DNA from: Allokutzneria sp. A3M-2-11 16
GTDB taxonomy: Bacteria; Actinomycetota; Actinomycetes; Mycobacteriales; Pseudonocardiaceae
Length of the DNA: 64,000 nt
NCBI RefSeq assembly: GCF_024213555.1
Contig: NZ_JANAVO010000006.1
Location: 62,001-126,000 of the forward strand
Direction of reading: 5' to 3'
This document shows, in pieces, positions 17,690-26,585 of this stretch. The notes beneath the pieces are model-generated. The model was given only the letters and a program-made list of their open reading frames with translations. It was not told the origin of the DNA and searched no databases. Position numbers and translations under genes: made by a program. How positions within the stretch are numbered: the stretch's first letter is position 1; every line of letters starts with the position of its first letter.

Positions 17690-18610
17690 GTGCTCAGTCC
17701 GTGGCGCCTGCGCCTGCTGGTCCAGCTGGAGAGCCTGGGCACCGTCCGCGCCGTCGCCGAGGCGCTGGCGATGAGCCCGTCCTCGGTGTCCCAGCAACTG
17801 TCCGTGTTGCAACAGGAAGCACGCGCGACCCTGCTGGAGCACCACGGGCGGCGGGTGACCCTGACACCGGCCGGGCTGCGCCTCGCCGCGCACGCGCGGG
17901 AGATCCTGCGCGCGATCGAGGCGGCCGAGACGGATCTGACCGAGCGGCGCACCGAACCGGTCGGCGAGGTGCGGGTCGCGGCCTTCTCCAGCGCCCTGCG
18001 GGCGGTCGTCCTGCCCGTCGCGGCCGAGCTGGGCCGGACGCACCCGCGGCTGCGGATCACGGTGACCGAGCTGGAACCGCACGACAGCCTGCGGATGCTC
18101 CGCCGAGGGGAGGTCGACCTCGCCGTGGTCTACGACTTCGCGGACGGCTGGCTCCCCGTCGACCCGCAGGTCCGGTATGTGCCGTTGGGTAGCGACCCGG
18201 TCGTTCTCGTTCTCCCACAAGGACATCCGCATGCCGAGGAGGACGCACCGGAGCTGGGTGGGATGGAGTCGGGTGGGATCGAGCTGGGCGCGATGGCGGG
18301 GGAGCGGTGGGCGATGGACCGGCCCACGTGCTACCTGTCGGACCTCGTGCTGCGGCGCTGCCGCCAGGCCGGGTTCGAACCGGAGATCGCCGGGCACTAC
18401 GGCAGCTATCCGTTGCTGCTCGACCACGTCCGGCTCGGGCTGGCCGTCGCCGCCCTTCCGGCGCTGGCCGTGGACGCGCGCGACGGGGTGGTGGTCCGGC
18501 CGATCGTGCCCAGCCTGACCAGGATCATCCGGGCCGCACTGCCCGCCGGTCCGGTGCCGGCCGCTGCGGTCGAACTCGTTCTGGAGCGGCTCCGCGCCCA
18601 CGGCGTCTGA
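17690..18610 (+). CDS. LysR-family transcriptional regulator (DgdR-like position)
   Basis: The 306-residue protein has an N-terminal winged HTH (about 2-62; LGTVRAVAEALAMSPSSVSQQLSVLQQE) and a periplasmic-binding-protein-like effector domain (from about 90; GEVRVAAFSSALRAVVLPVAAEL). It is divergent from the dialkylglycine decarboxylase gene, so it probably regulates that enzyme in response to a dialkylated amino acid. The start is GTG at 17690. The 3' end is 6 bp from the convergent kinase gene. Confidence 0.88.
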   Translation: MLSPWRLRLLVQLESLGTVRAVAEALAMSPSSVSQQLSVLQQEARATLLEHHGRRVTLTPAGLRLAAHAREILRAIEAAETDLTERRTEPVGEVRVAAFSSALRAVVLPVAAELGRTHPRLRITVTELEPHDSLRMLRRGEVDLAVVYDFADGWLPVDPQVRYVPLGSDPVVLVLPQGHPHAEEDAPELGGMESGGIELGAMAGERWAMDRPTCYLSDLVLRRCRQAGFEPEIAGHYGSYPLLLDHVRLGLAVAALPALAVDARDGVVVRPIVPSLTRIIRAALPAGPVPAAAVELVLERLRAHGV

Positions 18611-18616
18611 GGACGA

Positions 18617-19882
18617 TCACGGGTCTCGTTTGGGGTCCCCCTTGTCTCCCGGCCCCGGCTTCTTGCCGCCGCCGTCACCGCCGCCGCCCTTGCCGCCGTT
18701 GTCCGGGGGGTGCTTCGGCTTCCTGTCCTTGGGCGGTGGCTCCGGTTGGGGGTGCGGTACGACAAGCACATCGCGGGTGGTCGGCACCGGTGCCTGCCCG
18801 GTGGTCGGAGTGCCTGGCGGTACCGGCTGGCCGGGTTGGGTGGTCCGGGTGATCGGCACCGCCGGTGGTGGTCGCGGCACCGTCGTTGTCGTGGGCTCGG
18901 CGGGCTTGCCGTTCTCCGAGCGCGGAGAGGTGGAGTCCAGCACGGTCGACGGGAAGAGCAGCACCGCCGCGGCCACCGCCGCTCCGCCTGCCACCAGGTA
19001 GGCGGGCCGGACGCGGGCGCGGCGACGTCGGCCGATCGGTTCGGTGATCGGCTCGGGAGCGGCGGCCGGCGCGATCGTGATCTTGGGGCTGCCGCCCGCC
19101 GCGGCTTCTCGCAGCAGCTCCGCGCAGGTGGCCCCCGCGGGCCGCTGCGCGGGGTGTTCGGCGAGCATCGCCTTGAGGACTCTGGCCACAGCGTCGGGGA
19201 TCGCGTCCGGCACGAACGGGGCGCGGTTGAGCTTGGCGACGGCCGCGGCCGACTCGGGCCCGTCGAACTCCACGTGCCCGGTCAACGCCTCCAGCAGCAC
19301 CAGCCCGAGCGCGTAGACGTCCGCCGCGGCCGTCGCCTCCGCGCTCTGGATCTGCTCGGGGGCGGTGTAGGCGATCGTGCCCATGAACTGGCCGCCCCTG
19401 GTCAGCCGCCGGGCGCCCGAGGGCAGCGCGACGCCGAAGTCGGCGAGGTAGGGGATCTCGCCCCGGCCGAGCAGGATGTTCGAGGGCTTGATGTCGCGGT
19501 GCACGACGCCGCTGGCGTGGACGTGGGCGAGGGCGTCGGCGACGACCGCGCCGACCTCGCACACCCAGGTGGCCTCCAGGGCGCCCCAGTCGAGCTTGTC
19601 CGCGAGCGTCTTGCCCTCGATCAGCCGCATCACCAGGTAGTCCCGGCCGTTGTCGGTGCCCGCGTCGTAGACCGTGACGAGGTTCGGGTGGTGCAGCCCC
19701 GCCGACAGCTGGCACTCGGCCAGGAACCGCGCGCGGTCCACCGACCCCGAGCCGCCGCGGAAGATCTTCACCGCGACGTCCCGGCCCAGGATGGTGTCGA
19801 CGGCGCGGAAGACGTCCGCCATACCGCCCTGGCCGAGCAGCACGCCGAGCTCGTACCGGCCGTCCAGCGTGGTCAACGACAT
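18617..19882 (-). CDS. Membrane Ser/Thr protein kinase with Pro-rich extracellular tail
   Basis: The 421-residue protein has a PknB-type kinase domain from residue 5: glycine loop LLGQGGMADVFRA, VAVKIF (ATP Lys), VVHRDIKPSNIL (catalytic Asp), ADFGVAL, and the activation segment GTIAYTAPEQ. After about residue 260 comes a basic juxtamembrane stretch (IGRRRRARVRPAY) and one membrane helix (LVAGGAAVAAAVLLFPS). The external tail of about 130 residues is rich in Pro, Thr, Lys and Gly and looks disordered. The tail may sit in the cell wall rather than form a folded sensor. The gene is divergent from the GH27 gene. Confidence 0.93.
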   Translation of the reverse strand: MSLTTLDGRYELGVLLGQGGMADVFRAVDTILGRDVAVKIFRGGSGSVDRARFLAECQLSAGLHHPNLVTVYDAGTDNGRDYLVMRLIEGKTLADKLDWGALEATWVCEVGAVVADALAHVHASGVVHRDIKPSNILLGRGEIPYLADFGVALPSGARRLTRGGQFMGTIAYTAPEQIQSAEATAAADVYALGLVLLEALTGHVEFDGPESAAAVAKLNRAPFVPDAIPDAVARVLKAMLAEHPAQRPAGATCAELLREAAAGGSPKITIAPAAAPEPITEPIGRRRRARVRPAYLVAGGAAVAAAVLLFPSTVLDSTSPRSENGKPAEPTTTTVPRPPPAVPITRTTQPGQPVPPGTPTTGQAPVPTTRDVLVVPHPQPEPPPKDRKPKHPPDNGGKGGGGDGGGKKPGPGDKGDPKRDP

Positions 19883-20029
19883 GAAAACGATGATGCCCTC
19901 GCCTCCGCCGCGCGAAACCCACTTTGCCGGTCCACTTTCCTGGCCCGTTCGGACCAATCGCCGTCGCCGGGCTGATTTCTTCGATGTACGTGTTCCCCCT
20001 GCCTCGCGGCAGCAGCACAGTGGGTCGCT

Positions 20030-21952
20030 GTGCGAGCTCTCCTCATGATCGCCGTCGTCCTCGTCAGCACCGCGACCGCCGTCGGTCCCGTCGCCGCCGC
20101 GCCAGCACCGGCTCCACCAGGCGCGACGCGGCTCGCGACGCCGCCGATGGGGTGGAACCACTGGAACCACTTCCGCTGCCGCATCGACGAGAAGATCGTG
20201 CGGGAGACCGCGGACGCCATGGTGCGCACGGGCCTGCGCGACGCCGGATACCGCTATGTCAACGTCGACGACTGCTGGGAGGCCGAGAGCCGGGACGCCG
20301 CAGGTCGGCTGCGGGCGCATCCGGTGACTTTTCCCGGCGGTATCAAGGCGTTGGCCGACTACGTGCACGAACGCGGCCTCAGGTTCGGCATCTACACCGC
20401 CGCGGGCGACAAGACCTGCGAGGGGCGGCCGGGCAGCGGCGGGCACTACGCCCGGGATGCCGCCACGTTCGCGGAGTGGGGCGTGGACTACGTGAAGCTG
20501 GACTGGTGCGGCGCCAAGGGCGATCCGCACCGGCTGACCTCCGAGTTCCGCGCGGCGCTCGACGCGACGGGTCGATCGGTCACTCTCGCGGTCTCGCGGC
20601 ACGGCGCGCCGTGGCGGTGGCCGGACCGGCCCGCCGACCTGTGGCGGACCTCCGCCGACATCGACGACAACTGGCACTCCGTGCTGCGCAACGCCCAGGA
20701 GCAGGCCGGGCTCTCCGGGGCGGCCGGTGCCGGGCGCGGGTGGAACGACCCGGACATGCTCCAGGTCGGCAACGGCGGCATGAGCGCGGAGGAGTACCGC
20801 GCCCACTTCAGCCTCTGGGCGATCACCGGGGCGCCGCTGTTGATGGGCAACGACATCCGCTCGATCGACAAGGCGACGCTGGACGTCCTCGGCAACCGCG
20901 AGGTGATCGCGGTGGACCAGGACGCGCTCGGCCGCCCGGGAGATCGGCTGCGCGGCGACGGCACCCGCGAGGTGTGGGCGCGCGGGCTGGCGGGCGGCGA
21001 TGTCGCGGTGGCGCTGTTCAACCGCGGTCCGTACACGACGGAGATCCGGACGAGCGCGGCGGAACTCGGTCTGCCGTTCGCCCATCGGTACGCGGTGCGG
21101 GATCTGTGGCTGCATGGCCCCAGCATGACCCGGGGTGAGATCGCGGCAAGCGTTCCGCCGCACGGGGTGGCCCTGCTACGCGTGTCGGCAGGTGCGGCCG
21201 GACTCGAGGAGAGGGTCACCCTGTCCGGTGATGCGTCGTTCGTCGAACCCGGCAAGAAGACTGTCGTTCGAGTGAATCTGCGCGGTGGAACGACATTCGG
21301 TGTGCGAGCACCGGAGGGCTGGCTCGTCCGCAAGACCGGTGTGGCGCGCTTCGAGATCACCGCGCCCGCGAATTCGGTTGCTGGCAAGGAAAGTCTTACG
21401 CTGTCGGCGAAACACCGGGGCCGGTGGATCACCGTCGCGCACACCGTGGTGATCGCGCCGCCCCCGCCGCGAGGCGTCCTGGCGCTCTCCGACCATCCCA
21501 GGGTGGAGGCCGAAAACGGCTGGTACCTGCCGATGAAGGTGAACCGCTCGTTCGGCCCGGACGACTTCTGCGCGGACTGCCCGGGTGGCCCGTTGTCCTT
21601 GGCGGGCAAGCGATTTGACAAGGGGCTGGGTACGTACGCATCCTCGCAGGCGAGCTACTACCTCGGCGGGATGTGCCGGAGCTTCGCCGCGACGGTCGGC
21701 GTCGACGACGAAGTGCTCGGCATGACGTGGCCCCGCCCGCACAACGCGGTCGGCACGGCCGCGTTCTCCATCTACGCGGACGGGCGCCGGGTGTACGACA
21801 GCGGAATCCGGACAGTCGGCGGGCCGCCGGGCGAGGTCGACCTGGACGTCCGCGGCGTGCGGGAACTGAGGCTGGTGAACCACAGCGCGGGCGACGGAAA
21901 CTTCGCCGACCACGCTGACTGGGCGGGCATGCGCGTGGAATGCGCGAACTGA
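20030..21952 (+). CDS. Secreted GH27 alpha-galactosidase with NPCBM domain
   Basis: The 640-residue protein has a Sec signal (residues 1-24, ending VAAAPA) and a GH27 TIM barrel starting TPPMGWNHWNHFRC. The catalytic nucleophile is D158 in YVKLDWC. The acid/base is D210 in DLWRTSADIDDNW, and GWNDPDMLQVG follows. After the barrel and its C-terminal sandwich (to about 390) lies a NEW3-like beta domain (about 400-485), then an NPCBM galactose-binding-like module (about 495-640). GH27 enzymes release terminal alpha-galactose or alpha-N-acetylgalactosamine. The NPCBM module and the GH84 gene 13 bp downstream suggest the target is a host-type or glycoprotein glycan. Confidence 0.93.
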   Translation: MRALLMIAVVLVSTATAVGPVAAAPAPAPPGATRLATPPMGWNHWNHFRCRIDEKIVRETADAMVRTGLRDAGYRYVNVDDCWEAESRDAAGRLRAHPVTFPGGIKALADYVHERGLRFGIYTAAGDKTCEGRPGSGGHYARDAATFAEWGVDYVKLDWCGAKGDPHRLTSEFRAALDATGRSVTLAVSRHGAPWRWPDRPADLWRTSADIDDNWHSVLRNAQEQAGLSGAAGAGRGWNDPDMLQVGNGGMSAEEYRAHFSLWAITGAPLLMGNDIRSIDKATLDVLGNREVIAVDQDALGRPGDRLRGDGTREVWARGLAGGDVAVALFNRGPYTTEIRTSAAELGLPFAHRYAVRDLWLHGPSMTRGEIAASVPPHGVALLRVSAGAAGLEERVTLSGDASFVEPGKKTVVRVNLRGGTTFGVRAPEGWLVRKTGVARFEITAPANSVAGKESLTLSAKHRGRWITVAHTVVIAPPPPRGVLALSDHPRVEAENGWYLPMKVNRSFGPDDFCADCPGGPLSLAGKRFDKGLGTYASSQASYYLGGMCRSFAATVGVDDEVLGMTWPRPHNAVGTAAFSIYADGRRVYDSGIRTVGGPPGEVDLDVRGVRELRLVNHSAGDGNFADHADWAGMRVECAN

Positions 21953-21965
21953 GAGGAGGCCGGAC

Positions 21966-24575
21966 ATGCGGGTGTTCTGCGCACTGCTGCTGGTGCTCGG
22001 GCTGGTCTCCGTCGCCCCGCGGGCAGCCGCGGCGCCGGTGCCGGAACTGCTGCCCGCGCCGCAGTCGATCACCTCGGACGGCGCCGCGCTGCCGTTGCCG
22101 CGCGTGGTCTCGCTGATCGCGGCTCCCGGCGCCGACCCGACCGAGGTCGAACAGGTGCTGCGGGCGGCGGGAGTGCGGGAGATTCGGCGCGGTGGCCGGG
22201 CGCCGTTGACGGTGTGGCTGGGCGGAATCGGGGCGACCGAGGAGCTGCGGCGGATCGGTGTCGCCGGTCCGGAAGGGCTCGCGACCGGGGGATACGTGGT
22301 CGCGTCCCGCCCCGGCAGGCTCGTCCTGTCCGGTGTGGACGGTGAGGGCGGGCGCAACGCGGCGCAGACGCTGCGCGGCCTGCTGGCAGGGCGGGGGTGG
22401 CTGCCGTCCGTCACCGTCCGGGACTGGCCCGCGATGTCGTGGCGCGGCGTGGTGGAAGGCTTTTACGGTCCACCGTGGACGGTGGAGGACCGGTTGCGGC
22501 AGATTGACCTCGCCGCCTCGCGCAAGATGAACGTCTATGTCTACGCGCCGAAGGACGACCCCTACCACCGCGAGCGGTGGCGGGAGCCCTATCCGGCGGC
22601 CAAGCTCGCCGAACTCGGCCGGGTGATCGACCGGTCCCGCGCGCGCCACGTGGACTTCCTGTTCTCGATCTCCCCGGGTGAGGACGTCTGCCACTCGGCG
22701 CCCGCCGAGCTGACGGCGCTGGTCAGCAAGGCACAAGCATTGTGGGACAAGGGAACCCGTGATTTCGCGCTGTTCTTCGACGATATCACCGGGCAGCTGC
22801 GCTGCGCCGAGGACCGGGCCCGCTTCGGCGCCGACCCCGCGCCGCTCGCCGCCGCCCAGGCCCACCTGCTGACCGAGTTCGGCAAGGCGTTCCCCGACGC
22901 CGCGCGGCTGGTCACGGTGCCCACGGAGTACACCGGCACGGCGGGCTCGGTCTACCAGCGGCGCTTCGGTGAACTCGTCCCGGCTCGGGCGCAGGTGTTC
23001 TGGACGGGACCACAGGTGGTGTCGCCGAAGGTGAGCACCGCGGACGCGACCAAGGCGCGGGCGGTGTTCGGCCGCGATCTGCTGCTGTGGGACAACTACC
23101 CGGTCAACGACTTCGAGCCGCGGGCGTTGTTCCTCGGCCCGTTGTCCGGTCGGGACGGCGGCCTGCCGGCCGGGGGAGTCGTCGGCCTCACCGCCAACCC
23201 GATGCCCGAGGCGGAACCCTCGGGGATCGCGCTCGCGACCGCGGCCGACTACGCCTGGAACCCGGTGGGGTACCGGCCGGACCGCTCCTGGGCGATCGCG
23301 CTGCGCGAGATCGGCGGCAAGGCGGCCGACGCGCTGCGGGTGTTCGCCGACGCCGCGTACGGCTCGGAGCTCAACCCCACCGAGGCGCCGGAGCTGACCA
23401 GGCGGATCGACGCGTTCTGGGCGGAGCACGCCCGAGGCACGCCGGGTCCGGCGACCAAGGCGCTCATCGAGCGGTTCACCGCGATGGCCGCCGCGCCGGA
23501 CGTCCTTCGGGAACGCATGGGCAATCCGGGTTTCGTGCGCCAGGCCGAACCGTGGCTGACGAAGCTGCGCTCCTACGGACTCACCGGCGCGGCCGCCGTC
23601 GCCGGTCTGGCGGCGGAGCTGCGCGGAGACGTCACCGAGGCGTGGCGCCACCGGGTGGCGGCGGACCGGGCGGCGGAGGCGATCAGCGCCAACCCCGCCC
23701 TGCTGGCAACGGAGGTGATACGCCCGTTCCTCGACCGCACGCGACAGGCCAGCGGTCTGGTCCGGCTGGAGGCAGCCGGGTCGACCCTCACCGCGACCGT
23801 GCGCGCACCCGTCGCCAAGGTCGAGTTCTGGGCGGCGGACAGGCTGATCGGTCACGCCGACAAGGCGCCGTACCGGTTCGAGTGGCGTGACGCCCCTACC
23901 GCGCGCCACGTCCTGACCGCACGCGCGATCGCGGCCAACGGCGAGGCGATCACCTCCGTGCCGGTCCGGCTCACCGTGGGCGCGCCCGCCCCCGCGCTGC
24001 TCGTGGTCGGTCAGCCCGGCGCCGACGCGGCCGTCGCCGACCGGCTCGAACGGCTCGGCCATCCCGTTGTGGTGAAGCAGGCCGCGGCGACGACATCGGC
24101 CGACGCCGAGGGCAAGGCGCTGGTGGTGATCTCCTCGACCGTGGCCTCCGGCGAGGTGAACACGAAGTTCCGCGACGTGGCCGTTCCCGTGCTGACGTGG
24201 GAGGCGTTCGTCCTCGACGATCTCGGGATGGCGCAGGACACCGGCGAGACCTGGCGCACCGAGCGCATCGGCGTCACCGATCCGGGTTCACCCCTGGCCG
24301 CCGGGCTGACCGGAGAGCCCACTGTCTACAAAGGACCCAATCGCGTGCGGTGGGGAGCACCTGCCCCCACTGCGGTGCGCGCCGCGCACAAGGTGGGCGA
24401 ACCACACCGGGCCACGATCTTCGGCTATCCGGCCGGGGCTCCGATGCTCGGCATGAAGGCACCCGCGGCCCGGGTCGGACTGTTCCTGAGCGACGACGGG
24501 CTCGACCCCGATGTGATCAGCGCGGACGGGCTGAAGCTCTTCGACGCCGCCGTGCGCTGGCTGGTCCCGCCCTGA
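21966..24575 (+). CDS. Secreted GH84 beta-N-acetylglucosaminidase, multidomain
   Basis: The 869-residue protein has a signal peptide (to about residue 23). A GH20b/GH84 N-terminal domain (about 28-150) leads to the GH84 catalytic barrel starting GVVEGFYGPPWTVEDR at about 160. The paired catalytic acids are D272 and D273 in FFDDI, followed by VTVPTEYTG and LLWDNYPVND. A helical region runs to about 600, then an Ig-like module (KVEFWAADRLIGHADKAPYRFEW, about 612-660) and a C-terminal amidotransferase-like fold (ALLVVGQPGADAAVADRLERLG onward). GH84 enzymes use substrate-assisted retaining hydrolysis of beta-GlcNAc. It is transcribed with the GH27 gene. The last 59 bp overlap the convergent reductase gene. 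Confidence 0.92.
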   Translation: MRVFCALLLVLGLVSVAPRAAAAPVPELLPAPQSITSDGAALPLPRVVSLIAAPGADPTEVEQVLRAAGVREIRRGGRAPLTVWLGGIGATEELRRIGVAGPEGLATGGYVVASRPGRLVLSGVDGEGGRNAAQTLRGLLAGRGWLPSVTVRDWPAMSWRGVVEGFYGPPWTVEDRLRQIDLAASRKMNVYVYAPKDDPYHRERWREPYPAAKLAELGRVIDRSRARHVDFLFSISPGEDVCHSAPAELTALVSKAQALWDKGTRDFALFFDDITGQLRCAEDRARFGADPAPLAAAQAHLLTEFGKAFPDAARLVTVPTEYTGTAGSVYQRRFGELVPARAQVFWTGPQVVSPKVSTADATKARAVFGRDLLLWDNYPVNDFEPRALFLGPLSGRDGGLPAGGVVGLTANPMPEAEPSGIALATAADYAWNPVGYRPDRSWAIALREIGGKAADALRVFADAAYGSELNPTEAPELTRRIDAFWAEHARGTPGPATKALIERFTAMAAAPDVLRERMGNPGFVRQAEPWLTKLRSYGLTGAAAVAGLAAELRGDVTEAWRHRVAADRAAEAISANPALLATEVIRPFLDRTRQASGLVRLEAAGSTLTATVRAPVAKVEFWAADRLIGHADKAPYRFEWRDAPTARHVLTARAIAANGEAITSVPVRLTVGAPAPALLVVGQPGADAAVADRLERLGHPVVVKQAAATTSADAEGKALVVISSTVASGEVNTKFRDVAVPVLTWEAFVLDDLGMAQDTGETWRTERIGVTDPGSPLAAGLTGEPTVYKGPNRVRWGAPAPTAVRAAHKVGEPHRATIFGYPAGAPMLGMKAPAARVGLFLSDDGLDPDVISADGLKLFDAAVRWLVPP

Positions 24576-25503
24576 CGCCTCGCGAGATCTCCAGGACCGC
24601 CTTGCCGTGCAGGCGGCGTTCGACCAGGGCCGCCACCGCGTCGTCGACGTCCTTCCAGCTGCCGCGCCAGGTGACCTGCGGGTCGAGTGCGCCCGTGTGG
24701 ACCTGGTCGGCGAGCCAGGTCATGTCCGGGCCGAGGCCGGGGCAGTCGAGCAGGAAGAAGGTGACGATCGTCCGCTCGTGGGCGCCCATGCCTTCGAGGG
24801 CGTTGAGCGGGAAGTGCTCGGGCTGGCCGGAGGAGCGGCCGATGGCGACGAGCGTGCCGTGCTCTGCGAGGTGGGCGTGCGCCTGGACGAGATGGGGGCC
24901 GCCGACCATGTCCAGCACTCCGTGCACCGGGGCCTGGAGTTCTTCGGGGCCCGCGATGACCTCGTGCGCGCCGAGGGCGTGCAGGCTTTCGCCGTGCCGG
25001 GCCGGATCGCTGGTGGTGGCGATGACGTGGGCGCCACCACGCCGGGCGAGCTGGACGGCGTAGCGGCCGACCCCGCCGGTCGCGCCGGTGATCAGCACGC
25101 GGCGGCCGAGGAGCGGCCCCACGCGGTGCAGGCCGCGGAGCGCGCTGAGGCCCGCGACGGGGATGGTGCTCATCGCCCCGTGATCGGCATCGGTGGGGAG
25201 GACACCGATCAGCGCGGTGTCCACGGCGCGCAGCTCGGCCCACGCGCCCGCCATGGCGAGCGTGACGACGGGGGTGCCCACGGGCGGGCCGGAGCCGTCC
25301 GCCGCCTGTTCGATCACGCCGGTCGCGTCCCAGCCGAGGACGGCGCCGTCCTCGGCCTCGGCGATGAGGAACTTGACCTCGCCGGAGTTCAGCGAGGTGG
25401 CGGTGACGCGGACCAGCGCCTCGTTCGGCGCGGGGACGGGATCGGGGGCCGCGCCGAGGCGGAGGCCGGTGGGGGTGGAGTGGTCGACGACCAACGCGTG
25501 CAC
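24517..25503 (-). CDS. Zinc-independent MDR-family NADPH:quinone reductase-like oxidoreductase
   Basis: The 328-residue protein has a GroES-like N-terminal domain ([21 protein letters not shown], then [11 protein letters not shown]) and a nucleotide-binding domain with [28 protein letters not shown]. No zinc-ligand cysteines are visible, so it belongs with quinone/crotonyl-CoA reductase-like members. It is divergent from a TetR gene with the palindrome GCCACTGAGTGGC between them, so it is probably the repressed target. Its Arg-rich last residues ([12 protein letters not shown]) come from sequence antisense to the GH84 end and are probably not functional. Confidence 0.88.
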   Translation of the reverse strand: MHALVVDHSTPTGLRLGAAPDPVPAPNEALVRVTATSLNSGEVKFLIAEAEDGAVLGWDATGVIEQAADGSGPPVGTPVVTLAMAGAWAELRAVDTALIGVLPTDADHGAMSTIPVAGLSALRGLHRVGPLLGRRVLITGATGGVGRYAVQLARRGGAHVIATTSDPARHGESLHALGAHEVIAGPEELQAPVHGVLDMVGGPHLVQAHAHLAEHGTLVAIGRSSGQPEHFPLNALEGMGAHERTIVTFFLLDCPGLGPDMTWLADQVHTGALDPQVTWRGSWKDVDDAVAALVERRLHGKAVLEISRGVRAGPASARRRRRASARPR

Positions 25504-25520
25504 GAGAACCTCCAGAAAGT

Positions 25521-25533
25521 GCCACTGAGTGGC
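25521..25533. promoter_or_regulatory. TetR operator candidate
   Basis: GCCACTGAGTGGC is a perfect palindrome 18 bp upstream of the reductase start and 45 bp upstream of the tetR start. It is centred in the divergent gap where the TetR protein would repress the reductase. Confidence 0.65.
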
Positions 25534-25577
25534 AAAAGCGTATCAGCGGCTTTTGGCGCGCCGCTACACTCGGGCCG

Positions 25578-26216
25578 ATGAGCACCGCCGACGCCCGCCT
25601 GCCGCTGCGTGAGCGCAAGAAGCAGCGCACCCGCGAAGCCCTGATCGCGGCCGCGCTGCGGCTCTTCGACGAACAGGGCTTCGCGGCGACGACGCTGGAC
25701 CAGCTCTGCGACTCGGTCGAGGTCTCCAAACGAACGTTCTTCCGCACCTTCACCAGCAAGGAGGACGTGGCCACGGCCCCGCTGCACGACCTGTGGACGC
25801 TCTTCCTGGAGGAGCTGGGCGGGCTGGAGCCGACGGGCGAGACGCTGATGGAGTTCCTGCACGGCGCCCTGGCGGCCGCGCTGCGCCGGATGACCGATCC
25901 GCGCTGGCCGGAGCACGCGCTGCTCTCCCAGCGCCTCGGCGACGGGAACCCCTCGATCGAGGCGCACTGCCTCTACTTCTGCGACAGCACCACGACGACG
26001 GCGGCCTCGATCCTGCGCGAGCGCCTCGCCCTTCCGGATGATCTTCCCGTCCTGCTCGCGCTCGACCTCCTCGTCGCGGCCTTCCACCGCGCGCGCGACA
26101 GGTGGGGCGGCGCGCCGGGACCGGCCACCCGTGACGGCCTCGCCGCCTGCCTGGCCGAAGCCGTCGCCGCGCTGCCCGTCGCCTTCAACACCAAAGCTAC
26201 CTCGATTGCCATCTAA
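25578..26216 (+). CDS. TetR-family transcriptional regulator
   Basis: The 212-residue protein has a standard TetR HTH at about 12-60 ([20 protein letters not shown] and [17 protein letters not shown]). The C-terminal domain matches the TetR group that usually controls an adjacent reductase or efflux gene. It is divergent from the quinone-reductase-like gene across the palindrome GCCACTGAGTGGC. It lies only 24 bp upstream of arsR but has its own promoter region, so a link with the arsenic genes is not implied. Confidence 0.9.
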   Translation: MSTADARLPLRERKKQRTREALIAAALRLFDEQGFAATTLDQLCDSVEVSKRTFFRTFTSKEDVATAPLHDLWTLFLEELGGLEPTGETLMEFLHGALAAALRRMTDPRWPEHALLSQRLGDGNPSIEAHCLYFCDSTTTTAASILRERLALPDDLPVLLALDLLVAAFHRARDRWGGAPGPATRDGLAACLAEAVAALPVAFNTKATSIAI

Positions 26217-26219
26217 ATA

Positions 26220-26245
26220 GACATCTGTCAATGTAGACACATGTC
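26220..26245. promoter_or_regulatory. ArsR operator candidate
   Basis: Two copies of GACA-NN-TGTC (GACATCTGTC at 26220-26229 and GACACATGTC at 26236-26245) lie 16 bp apart, the second covering the arsR ATG. Paired half-sites at the start of an arsR gene are what a self-repressing ArsR would use. Confidence 0.55.
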
Positions 26246-26585
26246 GAAGCAGGTGGACAAGTGCTCCACGTCGCTGGCGCGCGAGCCGTTGACCGAGGAC
26301 CGCGCGGGTGAGTTGGCGCGGACGTTCAAGGCGTTGGCGGACCCGGTTCGGCTGCGGTTGCTGTCGTTGATCGCCTCGCACGAGGGCGGCGAGGCGTGCG
26401 TGTGCGACCTGGGGGACGCTTTCGAGCTGACCGGGCCGACGATCTCCCACCACCTGAAGGTGTTGCGCGAGGCCGGGTTGGTGACCAGCGAGCGGCGCGG
26501 TACGTGGATCTACTACCGCGCGTCGATCGAAGTGCTGGCGCGGTTGTCGGCCGTACTGGTGCCCGGCGAGGACCGGGCGGCATGA
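26241..26585 (+). CDS. arsR: Arsenical-responsive repressor ArsR
   Basis: The 114-residue protein has a winged HTH of the ArsR/SmtB type (ALADPVRLRLLSLIAS, then LTGPTISHHLKVLREAGLV, then RRGTWIYYR). C53 and C55 sit in EACVCDLGDAF, the helix position used by classical As(III)-binding ArsR proteins (ELCVCDL), and C8 may be a third ligand. It should repress its own operon until arsenite binds. It overlaps acr3 by ATGA, so the two are translationally coupled. Confidence 0.93.
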   Translation: MSKQVDKCSTSLAREPLTEDRAGELARTFKALADPVRLRLLSLIASHEGGEACVCDLGDAFELTGPTISHHLKVLREAGLVTSERRGTWIYYRASIEVLARLSAVLVPGEDRAA

